From: Acidobacteriota bacterium
GTDB lineage: Bacteria; Acidobacteriota; UBA890; WLXD01
Direction of reading: 5' to 3'
DNA: 8,697 bases
Assembly (NCBI GenBank): GCA_022571615.1
Contig: JACZXM010000096.1
Coordinates: 1 to 8,697 of the forward strand
Position 1 is the first letter of the stretch, and every line of letters starts with the position of its first letter. Both the position numbers and the translations under genes were made by a program. Below the pieces are notes generated by a model. That model had not been told where the DNA came from. It searched no databases and was given only the letters and a program-made list of their open reading frames with translations. Shown here one piece after another: positions 7,374 to 8,697 of this stretch.

Positions 7374-7833
7374 AACCGGAACCGGCGAGCACAGCGCCGG
7401 CCGCTCGGGGGCGGCCAAATCGAGCCTCGGCTGGCTCCGGAAGCTGCTCCAGTTCGACGATCCGGACGTCGCGATCCGGCACGTGCGGCGCAACGCTCTC
7501 GTCCTCGGGCTGGTGTCGGCGGTAGGCATCGGGGTGGTCACACGATCGCCCTGGCAGATCGGAGGCTTCCTCGCCTCGGCGGTCCTGATCCTGTTGAATT
7601 TCCAGGCTTTGATCGCCGTTTCCGACCGCCTCATCGACCTTGATCAGGACGGGCCGGGTGTGCTCCAGGCACTGTTTCTGGTCGGCCGGTATGTGTTGCT
7701 GGGGTTGGTGCTCTGTGGTATCGTCCTGCTGCCTCGGGTGGGGGTGATCCCCGTCGTCCTGGGCCTGTCACTTCTCGTTCTCGCCATTCTCCTGGAAGCG
7801 ATCGCCCAGGTTTCTACCGGCGCCCATCGTTAG
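7363..7833 (+). CDS. atpI: ATP synthase subunit I-like membrane protein (ATP-synt_I family)
   Basis: The product is 156 residues with a hydrophilic N-terminus of about 45 residues followed by four membrane helices: about 45-61, 64-86, 104-122 and 126-148. This topology, and the position immediately before atpB, match the ATP synthase I family, whose members help assemble the c-ring of Fo in several bacteria. Sequence in this family is poorly conserved, so the call rests on topology, size and context more than on motifs. Arg108 in the third helix ([11 protein letters not shown]) is a recognisable feature of such proteins. Two adjacent ATG codons at 7363 and 7366 could serve as start; either overlaps the end of atpZ, implying translational coupling. 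Stop TAG at 7831-7833; atpB begins 23 bases later. An alternative is a generic four-helix protein of unknown function. Confidence 0.75.
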   Translation: MMNETGTGEHSAGRSGAAKSSLGWLRKLLQFDDPDVAIRHVRRNALVLGLVSAVGIGVVTRSPWQIGGFLASAVLILLNFQALIAVSDRLIDLDQDGPGVLQALFLVGRYVLLGLVLCGIVLLPRVGVIPVVLGLSLLVLAILLEAIAQVSTGAHR

Positions 7834-7856
7834 TCCTAGGACCTCTCTCGAGCACC

Positions 7857-8591
7857 ATGGGGCACGAGACCTCTGCGCTTTACAACTGGCTGCACGGCAG
7901 CCTCGATGCGACCTTCGGCGAGGGTTTCATCTCCGACCAGGCAATCATGGCCTGGTTCGTTGTCGTGGTGTCGTTGATCGTCTTCCCGCTGCTGTCACGG
8001 CGCTTCTCGCTGTACAGGCCCGGTGCCGCCCAGCAGATGCTCGAGATCGGCGTCGCCTCGATCAACACTATGTGCGACGCCTTCATCGGTGAGAACGGCC
8101 GCAAGTACGCCAAGGTGATGGGACCGATCGCCTTCTTCATCCTGGCGTCGAACCTGCTCGCCTTCTTTCCCGGCTTCCAGCCACCCACCTCGGACCTCAA
8201 CACCACCGTGGCCCTGGCGTCGATCTCGTTCCTGATCTACAACTTCATCGGCATTCGGGCGCAGGGCATCCAGTACACCAAGCAGTTCATCGGTGATCCC
8301 TGGATCATGTTCCCGCTGATGGTTCCCATCGAGATCCTCAGCCACCTGTCGCGGCCGGTGTCGCGCGCCCATATCCTCGAAACGGTGTGGGCGCGCCGCC
8401 GCGACATGAAGTCGCGCACGCTCGATACCCATGCGTCCCGGCTGCGCAGCAAACTACGGCTGCTTCCGGAGCGCGGCTACCGGCTACTGCCGCTCTACGG
8501 CTACGGCTATCAGCTCGACCGCGTGCCGATCGAGCCCCCAAATTCCCGGCCCCGCCACGCTGATGCCACCCGACCTGATGCGCTCCAGTAA
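7857..8591 (+). CDS. atpB: F1Fo ATP synthase subunit a (AtpB), N-terminal part, continuing in frame into foreign sequence
   Basis: Residues 1 to about 169 are subunit a of Fo, the membrane stator that carries the proton half-channels beside the c-ring. Seen here are helix 1 (about 29-46), the conserved stretch [19 protein letters not shown] (87-105), [10 protein letters not shown] (107-116), the GIRAQG loop, and [17 protein letters not shown] (to residue 169). In intact proteins the next residues enter the helix with the essential arginine (E. coli Arg210, in the S-L-R-L-F-G-N motif), followed by about 60 more residues. All of that is absent. From about 8361 the frame instead encodes a response-regulator DNA-binding domain, then an out-of-frame tail to the TAA at 8589-8591, 244 codons in all. 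As written the product could not work as subunit a. ATG 7857 suits the family N-terminus, though its ribosome binding site is weak. The true gene is probably intact in the organism and broken here by a false join. Confidence 0.9.
   Translation: MGHETSALYNWLHGSLDATFGEGFISDQAIMAWFVVVVSLIVFPLLSRRFSLYRPGAAQQMLEIGVASINTMCDAFIGENGRKYAKVMGPIAFFILASNLLAFFPGFQPPTSDLNTTVALASISFLIYNFIGIRAQGIQYTKQFIGDPWIMFPLMVPIEILSHLSRPVSRAHILETVWARRRDMKSRTLDTHASRLRSKLRLLPERGYRLLPLYGYGYQLDRVPIEPPNSRPRHADATRPDALQ
8355..8530 (+). pseudogene. Fragment of OmpR/PhoB-type response regulator, C-terminal winged-helix DNA-binding domain
   Basis: Read in the atpB frame, this piece is the last 55-60 residues of a two-component response regulator. 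Visible are [11 protein letters not shown] (first helices of the winged helix), [15 protein letters not shown] (the recognition-helix region with its conserved Arg/Asp/His/Arg pattern) and [16 protein letters not shown] (the C-terminal hairpin wing that normally ends such proteins). No receiver domain with its phospho-accepting aspartate, no start codon and no sensor kinase are present. The domain has no functional connection to Fo, and the neighbouring sequence on both sides belongs to other genes. The spelling resembles proteobacterial regulators, but I cannot place it. The left boundary is blurred because the 'CCGGTGTCGCG' region suits both AtpB and this domain. Confidence 0.75.
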
Positions 8592-8697
8592 AAACATCGC
8601 CCGGTCGCATTTCGCCTCGCTGGTTGAGGTGGACACCGACCTGGACCGGGCGATTGAGGGGGCGGATGTGGTGATGGCCCTGCGCCTGCAACAAGAG
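8536..8697 (+). pseudogene. pyrB: Internal fragment of aspartate carbamoyltransferase (PyrB), runs off the window end
   Basis: Aspartate carbamoyltransferase makes N-carbamoyl-aspartate, an early step of pyrimidine synthesis. In the frame starting at 8536, about 54 residues are readable. They include [11 protein letters not shown], which matches the start of the aspartate-binding domain strand and loop, and DLDRAIEGADVVMALRLQQE, which matches the family's 'D-V-V-M-x-L-R-x-Q-x-E-R' motif just before the window end. Spacing between the two motifs fits the family. The fragment lacks the N-terminal carbamoyl-phosphate domain (with its STRT motif) and any start. It is in a different frame from the atpB/regulator reading frame, whose stop at 8589-8591 lies inside it. 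Ornithine carbamoyltransferase is a less likely alternative because the ALRLQ motif is typical of PyrB. Confidence 0.75.

Noticed and set aside
7857..8591. A genuine new membrane-anchored transcription factor (AtpB fused to a winged helix)
   Set aside because: The fusion cuts AtpB just before its catalytic helix. The regulator lacks a receiver domain, the tail after it is out-of-frame pyrB, and a third unrelated gene piece follows at once. A chimera explains all of this more simply.
8338..8694. Minus-strand frame across the chimeric right end
   Set aside because: Its translation is compositionally biased with no recognisable motif, whereas the plus strand gives clear AtpB, winged-helix and PyrB signatures.

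Overview
The window carries the distal part of a respiratory complex I (NADH:quinone oxidoreductase) operon, all on the + strand, running directly into the start of an F1Fo ATP synthase operon. The DNA is GC-rich with strong third-position G/C preference. Gene order and protein features indicate a Gram-negative-type bacterium with a 14-subunit-style nuo operon. The protein flavour (NuoL with a long C-terminal arm, AtpZ and AtpI-like proteins before AtpB, 'GIRAQG' in subunit a) reminds me of Acidobacteriota or deltaproteobacterial lineages. That placement is an impression from memory, not a result.

Layout: 1-411 is the 3' part of nuoH. It is followed by nuoI (420-890), nuoJ (893-1408), nuoK (1410-1718), nuoL (1746-3935), nuoM (3945-5567) and nuoN (5564-7033). 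These supply the quinone-side membrane subunit, the 2x[4Fe-4S] electron-wire subunit and the whole proton-pumping arm. Gaps are 1 to 27 bases or short overlaps, so this is one transcription unit. After only 16 bases come atpZ (7050-7373), an atpI-like gene (7363-7833, overlapping by 11 bases) and atpB (from 7857). The machine that builds the proton gradient and the one that spends it therefore appear co-transcribed here. No promoter or terminator is visible between them, and no intergenic stretch in the window exceeds 27 bases.

The last ~340 bases do not belong with the rest. AtpB reads normally to about residue 169 (around 8361), just before the helix that should carry its essential arginine. 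It then changes, in frame, into the C-terminal winged-helix DNA-binding domain of an OmpR/PhoB-type response regulator (about 8355-8530). That piece changes again, now in another frame, into an internal fragment of aspartate carbamoyltransferase (PyrB, about 8536-8697, running off the end). Three unrelated partial genes joined without their own starts or stops look like an assembly or amplification chimera rather than biology.

I see no previously undescribed system here. The most useful observations are the chimeric right end, the tight nuo-atp linkage, and a threonine in NuoN where E. coli has a conserved membrane lysine (Lys247).
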